Assembly (NCBI RefSeq): GCF_014205845.1
Contig: NZ_JACHCR010000007.1
Span: forward strand, 124,001 to 188,000
Length of the DNA stretch: 64,000 nt
Direction of reading: 5' to 3'
Source: Mucilaginibacter cryoferens
GTDB lineage: Bacteria; Bacteroidota; Bacteroidia; Sphingobacteriales; Sphingobacteriaceae
Part shown: positions 17,770-27,184 of the stretch, one piece after another
Layout of the letters: each line of letters opens with the position of its first letter
How positions within the stretch are numbered: position 1 is the first letter of the stretch
The notes under the pieces: model-generated
Told to the model about the DNA's origin: nothing
Seen by the model: the letters and a program-made list of their open reading frames with translations, nothing else
Databases searched by the model: none
Position numbers and translations under genes: made by a program

Positions 17770-18492
17770 TTAATGCGAAGCCACAGCCTCAACGCCGTCC
17801 AACTCGTACACATAACCTAAATTATGCGGACTGCTGCTGCTAACTTTAATATCCTTAACCAAACCGGTGCCCAGGTCAATCACCCATCCATGTACTTCCA
17901 GGTCATTGCGTTCCATCCAGGCGTTTTGAATGATGGAAGTTTTGCAAATATTGTATACCTGCTCGCTTACGTTAAGCTCCACCAGGCGGTTTAACCGCTG
18001 TTTTTCGTCGGTAATACGGTCAAGCTCGTGACTGTGCAAACGATATACATCTTTAATATGGCGCAACCAGTTATCAATTAGCCCAAATTGCTTGTTACTC
18101 ATGGCGGCAGCTACACCACCGCAACCGTAGTGGCCGGCTACTATCACATGCTTTACCTTAAGCACGTTTACTGCGTAATCCAACACGCTCAGCATGTTCA
18201 TATCCGAGTGTACACATACGTTGGCAATGTTACGGTGTACAAACACCTCACCTGCCTTGGTACCGGTAACTTCGTTTGCCGGCACGCGGCTATCAGAGCA
18301 ACCTATCCATAATACCTGTGGCTGCTGACCTTTGGCCAGGTTGGTAAAAAAGTCGCCATCTTCTTTAAGTTTTTTATCAACCCATTCGGCATTACCGCGA
18401 ATTAAGGCTTTGTAACTGTCGGCCTGGGCCAGTTTTATATTGGTGGTATCAATTACCGGTTTTTCGTTTTTTTTATTTTCTATAAGTGCCAT
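17770..18492 (-). CDS. Beta-carbonic anhydrase 2
   Basis: A 240-aa paralogue of carbonic anhydrase 1, sharing HSDMNMLSVLDYAVNVLKV, NWLRHIKDVYRLHS and the C-terminal VHGWV motif. Zinc and catalytic residues are C65, D67, R69, H121 and C124. It has a longer polar N-terminus (residues 1-22). It is encoded downstream of the SulP gene, with a 250-bp repeat-containing spacer between, and has its own terminator. Likely supplies or uses the bicarbonate moved by the transporter; that link is inferred. Confidence 0.95.
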   Translation of the reverse strand: MALIENKKNEKPVIDTTNIKLAQADSYKALIRGNAEWVDKKLKEDGDFFTNLAKGQQPQVLWIGCSDSRVPANEVTGTKAGEVFVHRNIANVCVHSDMNMLSVLDYAVNVLKVKHVIVAGHYGCGGVAAAMSNKQFGLIDNWLRHIKDVYRLHSHELDRITDEKQRLNRLVELNVSEQVYNICKTSIIQNAWMERNDLEVHGWVIDLGTGLVKDIKVSSSSPHNLGYVYELDGVEAVASH

Positions 18493-18633
18493 AATATTTT
18501 TCTTTTATATTATTAAGTTTAAACTGATATGATGGGTATCTACAACCTGGTGGCTCCCAAAGCAACCAACCGAAAAATACCCAAAACTTTGTTAATGATT
18601 ATTTTAAGCGTTTGATGATGGGTAGTCTTTAGC

Positions 18634-18701
18634 CCTAAGTCCGCAGTCTTAAGTCGATAGTTAAGCTTATTCCTTTTTTGACTTAAGACTGCGAACTAAG
18701 G
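18634..18701. repeat. Imperfect inverted repeat of cttaagtc words
   Basis: cctaagtccgcagtcttaagtc (18634-18655) pairs with gacttaagactgcgaactaagg (18680-18701) with two mismatches. More gacttaagac words follow to about 18727. A low-complexity repeat located between SulP and carbonic anhydrase 2. Confidence 0.7.
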
Positions 18702-18739
18702 ACTTAAGACTCCCGACTTAAGACTTAGTACTATTAACT

Positions 18740-20344
18740 TTAATTAGGGTTATATATTAGCTCTTTTAAAGGCGGTACATCGTACTTATCCTTTACTTCT
18801 ACTAATTGCACAATAATGCCTTTGGTATAGGCATTATGCTTGTAATTGTGAATGATCTCCAACACATCCGGATCTATGTAACGCGAGCTCGACCCATCTA
18901 TAATTACATCTGTACCGCTTGGCAAGCTGGTTAGTGTTACCTGTATAGCCGCCTTATTTAAAAAGGAAACCTCTTCGGCCAGTTTAATATTGATGGTTTT
19001 TTTATCGCCATTTTTGGTGATCTGATAAAAATAGGGGTTGCGCAGATTGTTACGTAGAATGTAAAACACCCCCACCATCATACCAATACCAACGCCTATT
19101 AACAGATCTGTTAACACAACGGCCACTATGGTTACCACAAACGGAATAAACTGGTTTAAGCCTTGGTGCCACATGTGTTTAAACAATGCTATGCGAGCCA
19201 GTTTATAACCAGTCATCAACAAGATGGCTGCCAAACAAGATAATGGGATGAGGTTGATCAGCATCGGGATAAACAACAACGATACCAGCAACAAAACACC
19301 ATGAACCACTGCGCTGGTTTTGGTACGGGCGCCCGAATTTACGTTGGCCGATGAGCGAACGATAACCGCCGTCATAGGTAAGCCACCTAACAACCCGCTG
19401 GTAATATTGCCAATTCCCTGGGCAACCAGTTCGCGATTGGTTGGCGAAACACGTTTGATGGGATCAATTTTATCAACTGCCTCTAAACTCAATAATGTTT
19501 CCAGGCTGGCCACTACCGCTATGGTAAAGGCCGATATCCACACTTGTTTATTACCAATGCTGCCAAAATCGGCAGTTTTAAATAAGGCAAAAAACTCGCT
19601 GCTGCTATTTACAACCGGGATACGTACATACTGTTTATCGAGCAGGGCAAAACCGGTACCGGCGAAAGCTGCGCTCAATCCAATACCCGCCAATACAACC
19701 AATAAAGGCGCGGGCACCATGGCTAGTTTTTTAAACTTTGGCCAATAAATCATAAACGCCAAAGAAACTATGCTGATAATTACAGCACCATAGTTTATCT
19801 TATGCAACGCGCCAAGCACACCAGAAAAGCTATTGTGTTCATCCGCCTGGCTGAAACCCTCATCGCCTTCAAAGTCGGCATCGTAGCCTACCGCATGAGG
19901 AAATTGTTTCATGATAAGTATGATACCTATAGCGGCCAGCATCCCTTCAATTACCGACGAAGGAAAATAGTTGGCAATTGTACCGGCCTTTAAAAAGCCA
20001 AGCAACATCTGGAAAATACCCGCCAACACAAGGGCCAGCAAAAATGTTTCGTACGAACCCAGGCTGGTGATGGCATTTAATACAATAACGGTTAAACCAG
20101 CCGCCGGACCAGCCACACTGAGCTGCGAACCACTTAACGACCCCACCACTATACCACCTATAATACCGGTTAATACACCTGCAAACAACGGCGCACCTGA
20201 GGCCAGGGCTATGCCCAAACATAAAGGTAAGGCCACCAGAAATACTACAAGGCTGGCCGGAAGATCGCGTTTTAAGTTTTTAGGTAAAAAATATTTTTTT
20301 AGGTTAAGATCGCCCACGGCAAACCCACCTTGCTTAATTGACAT
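18740..20344 (-). CDS. SulP family inorganic anion transporter with STAS domain
   Basis: A 534-aa membrane protein of the SLC26/SulP family, which exchanges or cotransports bicarbonate, sulfate or similar anions. The N-terminal transmembrane domain starts DLPASLVVFLVALPLCLGIA, with IGGIVVGSLSGSQLSVAGPAAG typical of the substrate region. The C-terminal STAS domain (about residues 430-534) ends with VLEIIHNYKHNAYTKGIIVQ. The nearby carbonic anhydrases argue for bicarbonate as substrate, as in BicA-like members. That assignment is inference, sulfate remaining possible. It is followed upstream by a small membrane gene. Confidence 0.92.
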   Translation of the reverse strand: MSIKQGGFAVGDLNLKKYFLPKNLKRDLPASLVVFLVALPLCLGIALASGAPLFAGVLTGIIGGIVVGSLSGSQLSVAGPAAGLTVIVLNAITSLGSYETFLLALVLAGIFQMLLGFLKAGTIANYFPSSVIEGMLAAIGIILIMKQFPHAVGYDADFEGDEGFSQADEHNSFSGVLGALHKINYGAVIISIVSLAFMIYWPKFKKLAMVPAPLLVVLAGIGLSAAFAGTGFALLDKQYVRIPVVNSSSEFFALFKTADFGSIGNKQVWISAFTIAVVASLETLLSLEAVDKIDPIKRVSPTNRELVAQGIGNITSGLLGGLPMTAVIVRSSANVNSGARTKTSAVVHGVLLLVSLLFIPMLINLIPLSCLAAILLMTGYKLARIALFKHMWHQGLNQFIPFVVTIVAVVLTDLLIGVGIGMMVGVFYILRNNLRNPYFYQITKNGDKKTINIKLAEEVSFLNKAAIQVTLTSLPSGTDVIIDGSSSRYIDPDVLEIIHNYKHNAYTKGIIVQLVEVKDKYDVPPLKELIYNPN

Positions 20345-20421
20345 AAGAATTGTGTTTGAATAAAAATTTAAATGAATTGTAAAGCGTTACAGTCCGGATA
20401 GGGAATATCCGGTTAAATCAT

Positions 20422-20754
20422 TTAAACGTTGGGAGGCGGGGTAGGCACTATCGGGTGGTAGGCCTGTTTGTACAAAGCATGCTCCTTGTTATGGAGTACT
20501 GTGGTTTCTACAACAAATGTGATAAAATCAACACTATGAAAATAGTACTGGTCAAAAACCTTTTTCTCTTTAAAGAGATCTTTATCAGGCGTATCTTTTT
20601 CGCCCTTTGATTCCTGCTCTAATTGCAGTATCACGGCGCTTACAGCCTTGCTGTCAAGATATAAAAATACGGGTGCAAGCGATATGGCCATCTTTAACAT
20701 AAAGACACCCATAAACATTGCAACTACCAGTATTTTAAATTTCCTGATCTTCAT
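20422..20754 (-). CDS. Single-pass membrane protein of unknown function, 110 aa
   Basis: From ATG at 20754 the product starts MKIRKFKILVVAMFMGVFML and has one hydrophobic segment (about residues 8-32), then a charged region (QESKGEKDTPDKDLFKEKK) and a Pro-rich tail (VPTPPPNV). I prefer this start over one 11 codons upstream because a promoter match covers that stretch. It lies 77 bp upstream of SulP on the same strand, so it may be in the same transcript. No family recognised. Confidence 0.65.
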   Translation of the reverse strand: MKIRKFKILVVAMFMGVFMLKMAISLAPVFLYLDSKAVSAVILQLEQESKGEKDTPDKDLFKEKKVFDQYYFHSVDFITFVVETTVLHNKEHALYKQAYHPIVPTPPPNV

Positions 20755-20759
20755 TATCA

Positions 20760-20788
20760 CAAATATAATGAAAAATAGTACCTGCAAA
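20760..20788 (-). promoter_or_regulatory. Promoter of the 20422-20754 gene
   Basis: TATATTTG (20767 to 20760) with TTTG (20788 to 20785) 17 bp upstream is a full Bacteroidota promoter match. The -7 box ends only 5 bp from the ATG at 20754, so the message would be leaderless, or translation starts further in. Confidence 0.55.
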
Positions 20789-20861
20789 GCATGTTACAGC
20801 AGTTTTACCTACATCTTACAATTTAATTACTATTTTTAACATGTTACTAACAACCTGAATT

Positions 20862-22403
20862 GTGGATAAAAAGCTTGGAGTATTAAGGCAAAAACGCCAA
20901 ATGGCATTTGAAGGCGGCGGCACGGTACGTATTGAAAGTCAGCATAAAAAAGGGAAATTAACAGCCCGCGAACGGTTACATTTTTTGATGGATGAAGGCT
21001 CTTTTCAGGAGATAGGAATGCTGGTTGCACACCGGTCTACCGATTTTGGAATGGAGAAAGAAAAATATCCCGGCGATGGTGTTGTAACAGGTTATGGCAC
21101 TATAAACGGCCGGCTGGTATATGTTTTTTCGCAGGATTTTACCGTTTTCGGCGGATCATTATCAGAAACCCATGCCGAAAAGATAGTGAAGATCATGGAC
21201 CTTGCCATTAAAAACGGCGCCCCCGTTGTTGGGTTGAATGACTCTGGCGGTGCACGTATACAGGAAGGTGTTGTTTCATTAGGAGGCTATGCCGATATCT
21301 TTTATAAAAACACCATGGCATCGGGCGTGGTACCACAAATATCTGCCATTATGGGCCCCTGTGCCGGTGGCGCGGTATATTCGCCAGCCATAACCGATTT
21401 TATATTGATGGTGGAGAATACCTCTTACATGTTTGTAACCGGGCCAAACGTGGTTAAAACTGTTACCCATGAGATTGTAACTTCCGAAGAGTTGGGAGGC
21501 GCTACCACCCATGCCACCAAATCGGGCGTTACTCATTTTGCTTGTGCCAATGAGATAGAGGCCATCCAAAACATCAAAAAGCTATTGAGCTATATGCCGC
21601 AAAATTGCGAGGATAAAGCCCCCGCCCTCCCATACGAGATTGGCAACGAGTTACGCCCCGAATTAAATATCCTGCTGCCCGAGATAGCCTCAACCCCATA
21701 TGATATACGCGAGATTATAGATCATATAATAGATATAGACTCATTTTTAGAGATCCATAAAGATTTTGCCGAAAACATTGTGGTAGGCTTTGCGCGGTTA
21801 GCAGGCCGCAGCATTGGCATAGTAGCCAACCAACCCGCATTTTTGGCCGGGGTATTGGATATCCATTGCTCTACCAAAGCTGCCCGCTTTGTACGCTTTT
21901 GCGATAGTTTTAACATCCCACTACTGGTTTTTGAGGACGTCCCCGGCTTTTTACCTGGTACCGACCAGGAGTGGAATGCCATTATTACCAATGGGGCAAA
22001 ATTATTATATGCCTTTTGCGAGGCAACCGTTCCGCGGGTTACGGTAATTACCCGTAAGGCTTATGGTGGCGCTTACGACGTGATGAACTCCAAACACATT
22101 GGTGCCGATATGAACTATGCATGGCCATCGGCAGAGATAGCCGTGATGGGAGCCAAAGGCGCAGCCGAAATTATTTTTAAGCGCGAAATAAGCACCGCCG
22201 AAGACAAGGAAGCCAAATGGAAAGAAAAGGAGCAGCTATACTCCGATACATTTGCCAACCCCTACCGCGCTGCCGAACGTGGTTTTATAGATGAAGTGAT
22301 AGAACCCGCCGAAACCCGCATCAAACTCATCCACGCCTTTAAAATGCTGGAAAATAAAGTGGTAAATAATCCGAGGAAGAAGCACGGAAATATTCCGTTG
22401 TGA
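20862..22403 (+). CDS. Acyl-CoA carboxylase carboxyltransferase (beta) subunit
   Basis: Carboxyltransferase subunit of a biotin-dependent acyl-CoA carboxylase, most likely propionyl-CoA carboxylase, which makes methylmalonyl-CoA. The 513-aa product has the crotonase-fold signatures [20 protein letters not shown] (acyl-CoA site) and [18 protein letters not shown] (carboxybiotin site). GTG at 20862 is the chosen start: the next ATG (residue 14) would cut the conserved N-terminus. The biotin carrier and carboxylase subunits are not in the window. A B12-binding mutase-type protein at 59995 may act on its product. Confidence 0.93.
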   Translation: MDKKLGVLRQKRQMAFEGGGTVRIESQHKKGKLTARERLHFLMDEGSFQEIGMLVAHRSTDFGMEKEKYPGDGVVTGYGTINGRLVYVFSQDFTVFGGSLSETHAEKIVKIMDLAIKNGAPVVGLNDSGGARIQEGVVSLGGYADIFYKNTMASGVVPQISAIMGPCAGGAVYSPAITDFILMVENTSYMFVTGPNVVKTVTHEIVTSEELGGATTHATKSGVTHFACANEIEAIQNIKKLLSYMPQNCEDKAPALPYEIGNELRPELNILLPEIASTPYDIREIIDHIIDIDSFLEIHKDFAENIVVGFARLAGRSIGIVANQPAFLAGVLDIHCSTKAARFVRFCDSFNIPLLVFEDVPGFLPGTDQEWNAIITNGAKLLYAFCEATVPRVTVITRKAYGGAYDVMNSKHIGADMNYAWPSAEIAVMGAKGAAEIIFKREISTAEDKEAKWKEKEQLYSDTFANPYRAAERGFIDEVIEPAETRIKLIHAFKMLENKVVNNPRKKHGNIPL

Positions 22404-22415
22404 TTTGGGAATTGA

Positions 22416-22452
22416 GATTTTCGATTTCGGATTTATTTTTGATTTTTGAATT
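22416..22452. repeat. Left arm of a GNAT-flanking inverted repeat
   Basis: gattttcgatttcggattta plus the following 17 bp is repeated inverted at 22512-22545 with a few changes. The word ccgaaatc recurs several times more up to 22558. Confidence 0.7.
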
Positions 22453-22520
22453 GCGCCATGGTTAAATTACCTGTGGCATATAATTTCGAAACTATAAAAT
22501 GCTCAAGCAATAATTCAAAA

Positions 22521-22961
22521 ATGAATAAATCCGAAATCGAAAATCCGAAATCCGAAATACAAATAGAGCAGATCCGCCCAGAACTTACCTGGCGTTTACG
22601 GCAGCGAATTTTATATCCGGCTCAAAAAATGCAGGAAATGGCGATGGATGAGGACAATAATGGCATCCATTTCGCGGCTTTTAAAGATAATGTAATGGTG
22701 GGTGTGGTATCGTTATTCCAAAAAAGCGACGATTTTCAATTCCGCAAATTCGCTATCGACGAATCGGTGCAGGGAATGGGTATAGGCCGCCAAATGCTCG
22801 ATTATATTACTGATTTCGCTGTTGTAAACGGCGGCAAACGCATCTGGTGCAATGCCCGGGTAACGGCCATCGGCTTTTATTTAAAGGCCGGCTTTAAACA
22901 TACCGGCCAACTGTTTTCTAAAAGCGGCTTTGAGTACGAGATATTGGAGAAGGGGATTTAG
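22521..22961 (+). CDS. GNAT family N-acetyltransferase with repeat-encoded N-terminus
   Basis: A 146-aa acyl-CoA-dependent acetyltransferase. The acetyl-CoA loop is DESVQGMGIGRQMLDYI (Q/RxxGxG/A motif), followed by ARVTAIGFYLKAGFKHTGQ. ATG at 22521 is preferred to an in-frame TTG at 22446. With this start the first 13 residues (MNKSEIENPKSEI) are encoded by the ccgaaatc repeat, the right arm of an inverted repeat whose left arm lies at 22416-22452. The substrate is unknown. Confidence 0.85.
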   Translation: MNKSEIENPKSEIQIEQIRPELTWRLRQRILYPAQKMQEMAMDEDNNGIHFAAFKDNVMVGVVSLFQKSDDFQFRKFAIDESVQGMGIGRQMLDYITDFAVVNGGKRIWCNARVTAIGFYLKAGFKHTGQLFSKSGFEYEILEKGI

Positions 22962-23113
22962 ATGTGCAGATTTCAAATTCCAGATGTGCAGATGATAAAT
23001 TCTTCTGAACCGGGATTAAACAGATCAATAGATTGCACGAATTGTTAAATCAAAAATCCTAAAATCCTACAGAGTTTTAAGACCCTGTATCAAAAGCATC
23101 TGCACATCAAACA

Positions 23114-24016
23114 TTACTCCTTCATCAAGTCAACAATCAGTGCTTTCGCAAAATCATTGGAATATTTTTGATTAGAGAGTTTTGCGGTTTTAAGTGCTTC
23201 GTCAATATCACCCTGGGCTTCGTAAACTACCGCCAGGTTATAAGCGGCTTTGCTGGCCAGCTTTGCATCGGTGCCATCAATTAGCGGATTAAGGATTTTA
23301 AAAGCCATATTAAACTTACCTAATTTTATCTGCCCTACTGATGTTCCAAGCGCGTCATTATCGGCATAAAGGGGGCGTTCGTTAGCTATGGAGTATGGCA
23401 GGTAATCCTTAAGGGCATCCAGAGTGGCATCCTGGGTTGCGGTGGTCATAGCCGGGATACTACTCCTGTAAGATGGCCTGCTAAACATCGACGAATAACC
23501 CTCATCTTGTGCCACTTCGGCCATACCAACAAGTTTTTTGGAGTAAATGCCATTACTTTCGTAAAGCGAGAGGCTGGCTTTCATTTTAGTAGTATAGTAG
23601 GTAGATGCCACACCATTATAATAACTTGTTTGGGGATAAATACCGGCAACGATATCATTAAGCACCAAAACATAACTGGCTTTATGTGCAGCCGCCAAAA
23701 ACTTAACAGAATCGGTATTGATCTTATTGTTAACCGTGTCTACAAGGTTAATAACGTGTACCCCTTTTAAATATTTAAGCTGGTTAGCCGCTGTTTGCAG
23801 CGATGTTACGGCCATCTTATTTAAAACGCTTATCCGTCTAAAGTCTCTGATCTTTACAGAATCGGGCTTATAATGGCTTACAATTACAATGGTTGTGCTA
23901 TCGTAGCTAAACCCGGTTTTAGGGCCGTAGTTTACCGGCACGGTAACATATTGAGGGACGCTGCATGATGTTAAAACAGCGATGATCAGAATAAAAAAAG
24001 GTGCAAATCGTTTCAC
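23114..24016 (-). CDS. DUF6340-type lipoprotein
   Basis: A 300-aa lipoprotein (MKRFAPFFILIIAVLTSCSV, Cys at residue 18). It has an N-terminal domain with ATNQL and VHVINLVDT-type strands and a C-terminal TPR-like portion (ASKAAYNLAVVYEAQGDIDE ALKTAK). This fits the DUF6340 family seen in Bacteroidota; no biochemical function is known to me. It stands divergent from the M42 peptidase gene. Confidence 0.75.
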   Translation of the reverse strand: MKRFAPFFILIIAVLTSCSVPQYVTVPVNYGPKTGFSYDSTTIVIVSHYKPDSVKIRDFRRISVLNKMAVTSLQTAANQLKYLKGVHVINLVDTVNNKINTDSVKFLAAAHKASYVLVLNDIVAGIYPQTSYYNGVASTYYTTKMKASLSLYESNGIYSKKLVGMAEVAQDEGYSSMFSRPSYRSSIPAMTTATQDATLDALKDYLPYSIANERPLYADNDALGTSVGQIKLGKFNMAFKILNPLIDGTDAKLASKAAYNLAVVYEAQGDIDEALKTAKLSNQKYSNDFAKALIVDLMKE

Positions 24017-24217
24017 GATATGATAAATTTAAAATAGGAAAGCCCAAAAATATTGTAAATAACCCGCATTTACAGATTACTGTACAACACACATTTATTG
24101 ACAAATAATTAACCAAATGGTTTAAAAGTGTCCACAATTAAAAAAAACGTTAATTAGGGGTGTTGAAGTATTAAATTATCAACAAAAACATGTATTTATT
24201 TTCATTATGGCAAGTTA

Positions 24218-24251
24218 TTTTGAGTCAATATCGTCGGCTTTATTATATTTG
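24218..24251 (+). promoter_or_regulatory. Promoter of the M42 peptidase gene
   Basis: TATATTTG (24244-24251) with TTTG (24218-24221) 22 bp upstream. The -7 box lies 34 bp before the ATG at 24286. Confidence 0.65.
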
Positions 24252-24285
24252 CTTATTGCTTAACTATTAGGTTACTAAAAATAAC

Positions 24286-25401
24286 ATGGCTAAAAAGAAA
24301 TCAGATTCTACCCCACATACTTCAATTGTAAACGAAACATCACTCTCTTTTTTCGAGAAATATATCAATAACCCATCACCTACCGGTTTTGAGTGGAAAG
24401 GCCAGGAATTATGGCTCGATTATTTAAAACCCTACATAGATACCCATTATGTAGATAATTACGGTACCGCGGTTGGTATTATTAACCCGGAGGCCGATTA
24501 TAAGGTAGTAATTGAAGCCCATGCCGATGAGATCTCGTGGTTTGTAAACTACATTACCAGCGACGGCTTAATATACGTGATTAGAAACGGTGGCTCCGAT
24601 CATCAGATAGCACCTTCAAAACGTGTAAATATCCATACCGATAACGGCATTGTTAAAGCGGTATTTGGCTGGCCGGCTATCCACACCCGCACCGGTGGCG
24701 ACAAAGAGGAAGCCCCTACCCTTAAAAACATCTTTTTAGATTGCGGCTGCACATCAAAAGACGAGGTTGAAAAATTAGGCATCCATGTAGGTTGTGTTAT
24801 TACCTATGAGGATGAATTTATGATCCTAAACGATCGTTATTATGTTGGCCGCGCGCTGGATAACCGCGCTGGTGGCTTTATGATTGCCGAGGTTGCCCGT
24901 TTATTAAAAGAAAACAACATTAAACTGCCATTTGGCCTATACATTGTAAACGCAGTACAGGAAGAAATTGGCTTACGCGGCGCCGAAATGATAGCCCATA
25001 AAATAAAACCCAATGTGGCCATTGTTACCGATGTAACACACGATACCCAAACACCGATGATCAATAAGATTACCCAGGGCGATCTGGCTTGCGGACGCGG
25101 CCCCGTAGTATCTTATGCCCCTGCTGTGCAAAACAACCTGAATAAATTATTGATAGAAACCGCGCAAAAGGCCGAAATTCCGTTCCAGCGCCAGGCTTCA
25201 TCACGGTCTACAGGTACAGATACCGATGCTTTCGCATACTCTAACGATGGCGTACCATCGGCGCTGATCTCTTTGCCGTTACGTTACATGCACACCACTG
25301 TAGAGATGATCCACAAGCAGGATGTTGATAACGTTATCCGTTTAATTTACGAAACATTATTAAACATTAAAGCAGGCCAGGATTTCCGATATATTAAATA
25401 A
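24286..25401 (+). CDS. M42 family metallopeptidase (aminopeptidase)
   Basis: A 371-aa dinuclear zinc aminopeptidase of family M42 (glutamyl aminopeptidase/cellulase M-like), probably forming a cytoplasmic tetrahedral particle that trims peptides. Metal and catalytic motifs are visible: VIEAHADEISWFV, GRALDNRAGGFMIAEV (Asp ligand), NAVQEEIGLRGAEM (catalytic Glu pair), VTDVTHDTQ and LRYMHTTVEM. The N-terminus is slightly extended and Lys/Ser-rich. A single gene with its own promoter. Confidence 0.94.
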   Translation: MAKKKSDSTPHTSIVNETSLSFFEKYINNPSPTGFEWKGQELWLDYLKPYIDTHYVDNYGTAVGIINPEADYKVVIEAHADEISWFVNYITSDGLIYVIRNGGSDHQIAPSKRVNIHTDNGIVKAVFGWPAIHTRTGGDKEEAPTLKNIFLDCGCTSKDEVEKLGIHVGCVITYEDEFMILNDRYYVGRALDNRAGGFMIAEVARLLKENNIKLPFGLYIVNAVQEEIGLRGAEMIAHKIKPNVAIVTDVTHDTQTPMINKITQGDLACGRGPVVSYAPAVQNNLNKLLIETAQKAEIPFQRQASSRSTGTDTDAFAYSNDGVPSALISLPLRYMHTTVEMIHKQDVDNVIRLIYETLLNIKAGQDFRYIK

Positions 25402-25497
25402 GCAAAACAGCTAAAACAATTTTAACGTTAAACCATTCCTTTATCTACTATTAATAAAATTAAATATTAGCGAAGCAAATACCCCAAACACATACTT

Positions 25498-26400
25498 ATG
25501 AAACCCACACTACTTATTTTGGCCGCAGGTATGGCCAGCCGCTACGGCAGCATGAAACAGGTTGATGGTTTTGGCCCAAACGGCGAAACCATTATTGATT
25601 ATTCTATATACGATGCAATAAAAGCAGGCTTTGGTAAAGTGAGCTTTATCATTCGTGAAGAATTTGCCGATAACTTTAAAGCCATATTTGAGCCTAAGTT
25701 AAAAGGCCGTATCGAAACCGATTACGTTTTTCAAAGCTTTGACCTTAAACCATTTGGCATTGATAAAGAAATTGAGCGCGCAAAACCATGGGGAACCGCC
25801 CATGCTGTACTTGCCGCCCGCAACCAAATTAATGAGCCTTTTTGCGTTATCAACGCCGACGACTTTTATGGTTATGATTCATTTGAAAAAATGGCCCAAT
25901 TTTTAACTACCGAAGTTAAAGACGATACTTACTCGTTAATAGGCTACCAGATTGACAGAACCCTATCCGACTATGGTTCTGTGTCACGCGGTGTTTGTAG
26001 AGTAAACGACGAAGGCAACATGGTTGAAATTAACGAACGTACCGAAGTTTACTTTAAAGAAGATGGTACCGTAGCCTATAAAGATACAACCGGCGAACAT
26101 GCGCTAAGCAGCGATACCCGTGTATCCATGAATTTCTGGGGCTTTACGCCGGCTGTTTTTAAGCAAAGCGAAGAAATGTTCAGAGAGTTTGTTGCAGCAA
26201 ATGAAAACAATCCAAAATCTGAGTTTTTTATTCCTTTAGTGGCAGATAAACTGATCAAAGAAAATATAGCTTCGTTTAAAGTTATCCCAACCGGCTCAAA
26301 ATGGTTTGGTGTTACTTATAAAGAAGATAAACCTATTGTACAAAAGTGTATTTCTGAACTGGTTTCCAACGGCATCTATCCAGAGAAGCTTTGGGACTAA
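25498..26400 (+). CDS. Sugar-nucleotide transferase-like (NTP_transferase) protein
   Basis: A 300-aa Rossmann-like nucleotidyltransferase. The activating motif is LILAAGMASRYGSMKQVDGF, and FCVINADDFYGYDSF supplies the metal-binding Asp residues. Such proteins join a nucleotide to a sugar 1-phosphate, but the sugar cannot be assigned here. It begins 97 bp after the peptidase stop and ends with a strong terminator. Confidence 0.87.
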   Translation: MKPTLLILAAGMASRYGSMKQVDGFGPNGETIIDYSIYDAIKAGFGKVSFIIREEFADNFKAIFEPKLKGRIETDYVFQSFDLKPFGIDKEIERAKPWGTAHAVLAARNQINEPFCVINADDFYGYDSFEKMAQFLTTEVKDDTYSLIGYQIDRTLSDYGSVSRGVCRVNDEGNMVEINERTEVYFKEDGTVAYKDTTGEHALSSDTRVSMNFWGFTPAVFKQSEEMFREFVAANENNPKSEFFIPLVADKLIKENIASFKVIPTGSKWFGVTYKEDKPIVQKCISELVSNGIYPEKLWD

Positions 26401-26443
26401 ATTAGCTTAACCCACATGTGCTTCTTAACGAGGGCAGTTTTAG

Positions 26444-26489
26444 TAAAACAGAAAAAGTCTGACCAATTGGCCAGACTTTTTCTGTTTTA
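26444..26489. terminator. Strong bidirectional terminator
   Basis: taaaacagaaaaagtctg and its exact reverse complement form an 18-bp stem around accaattggc, with A and T runs serving both the nucleotidyltransferase and the convergent gene at 26503. Confidence 0.9.
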
Positions 26490-26502
26490 TATTCATATCC
26501 CG

Positions 26503-26886
26503 TTAATTTACAAAAAAGAACATCTTTCTGTGGTTTTCATCATAAACGTGTACGGTTTTTGTAACTACTTCATCATTTGATGTGATCTCGAAAGTATAGT
26601 CGCCGTTGTCAAGGCTGGTTAAAACATAGCCTTTTGATATCTCTGCCTTATTGGGCAAAAAATCTTCCATTAAAACATTATTGGCCTGGTCTGAGATGGT
26701 TACGTATGCTTTGCCGGCTTGTCCTTTTGAAATGAACACGGCAACACCACGCTCATGTTTTAGTGACGATACAGTAATTACATCTTTAATTTTTTCGGTA
26801 TGTCCCTTGGCAGAAGCTGATGTTGCAGCAAAAATGCCTGCGCTTAGTAACAAAAATAATGCTGATAATCTGATTGAATTTTTCAT
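26503..26886 (-). CDS. Secreted hypothetical protein, 127 aa
   Basis: Signal peptide MKNSIRLSALFLLLSAGIFA with cleavage near SASA. The mature part has alternating beta-like strands (GVAVFISKGQAGKAYVTISD, GDYTFEITSNDEVVTKTVHV) and ends MFFFVN. It resembles small beta-sandwich adaptor or sorting-type proteins of Bacteroidota, but I do not recognise a defined family. A shared terminator follows. Confidence 0.72.
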   Translation of the reverse strand: MKNSIRLSALFLLLSAGIFAATSASAKGHTEKIKDVITVSSLKHERGVAVFISKGQAGKAYVTISDQANNVLMEDFLPNKAEISKGYVLTSLDNGDYTFEITSNDEVVTKTVHVYDENHRKMFFFVN

Positions 26887-27184
26887 GATGCTTTTTATCT
26901 TAAAATGCTGTTTTTAAATGTGTTTGTTATTTTCAATATCCAAAACAACAACATCTTTTTAAAGCATACAAACCAAATAGACCATCACTAAGCAACTATA
27001 TACCAACAGTTTATACCAATCGACAAACACCTAAAATTCAACTCATACGCCACATTTTATCTCTTGGTAGTCTATTAAATCCTGTTCATCGGTACGTTTT
27101 TAACGTTCGTCGGTTGTGGCGTACATTTAACTACCGTTAACTTAACACCAAGCTATGATTAGCGTCGATGATTAACGCAACCGC
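26887..27184. other. Intergenic region, nothing recognised
   Basis: About 300 bp of AT-rich sequence upstream of the 26503-26886 gene, with no ORF, hairpin or repeat strong enough to name. Confidence 0.5.
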
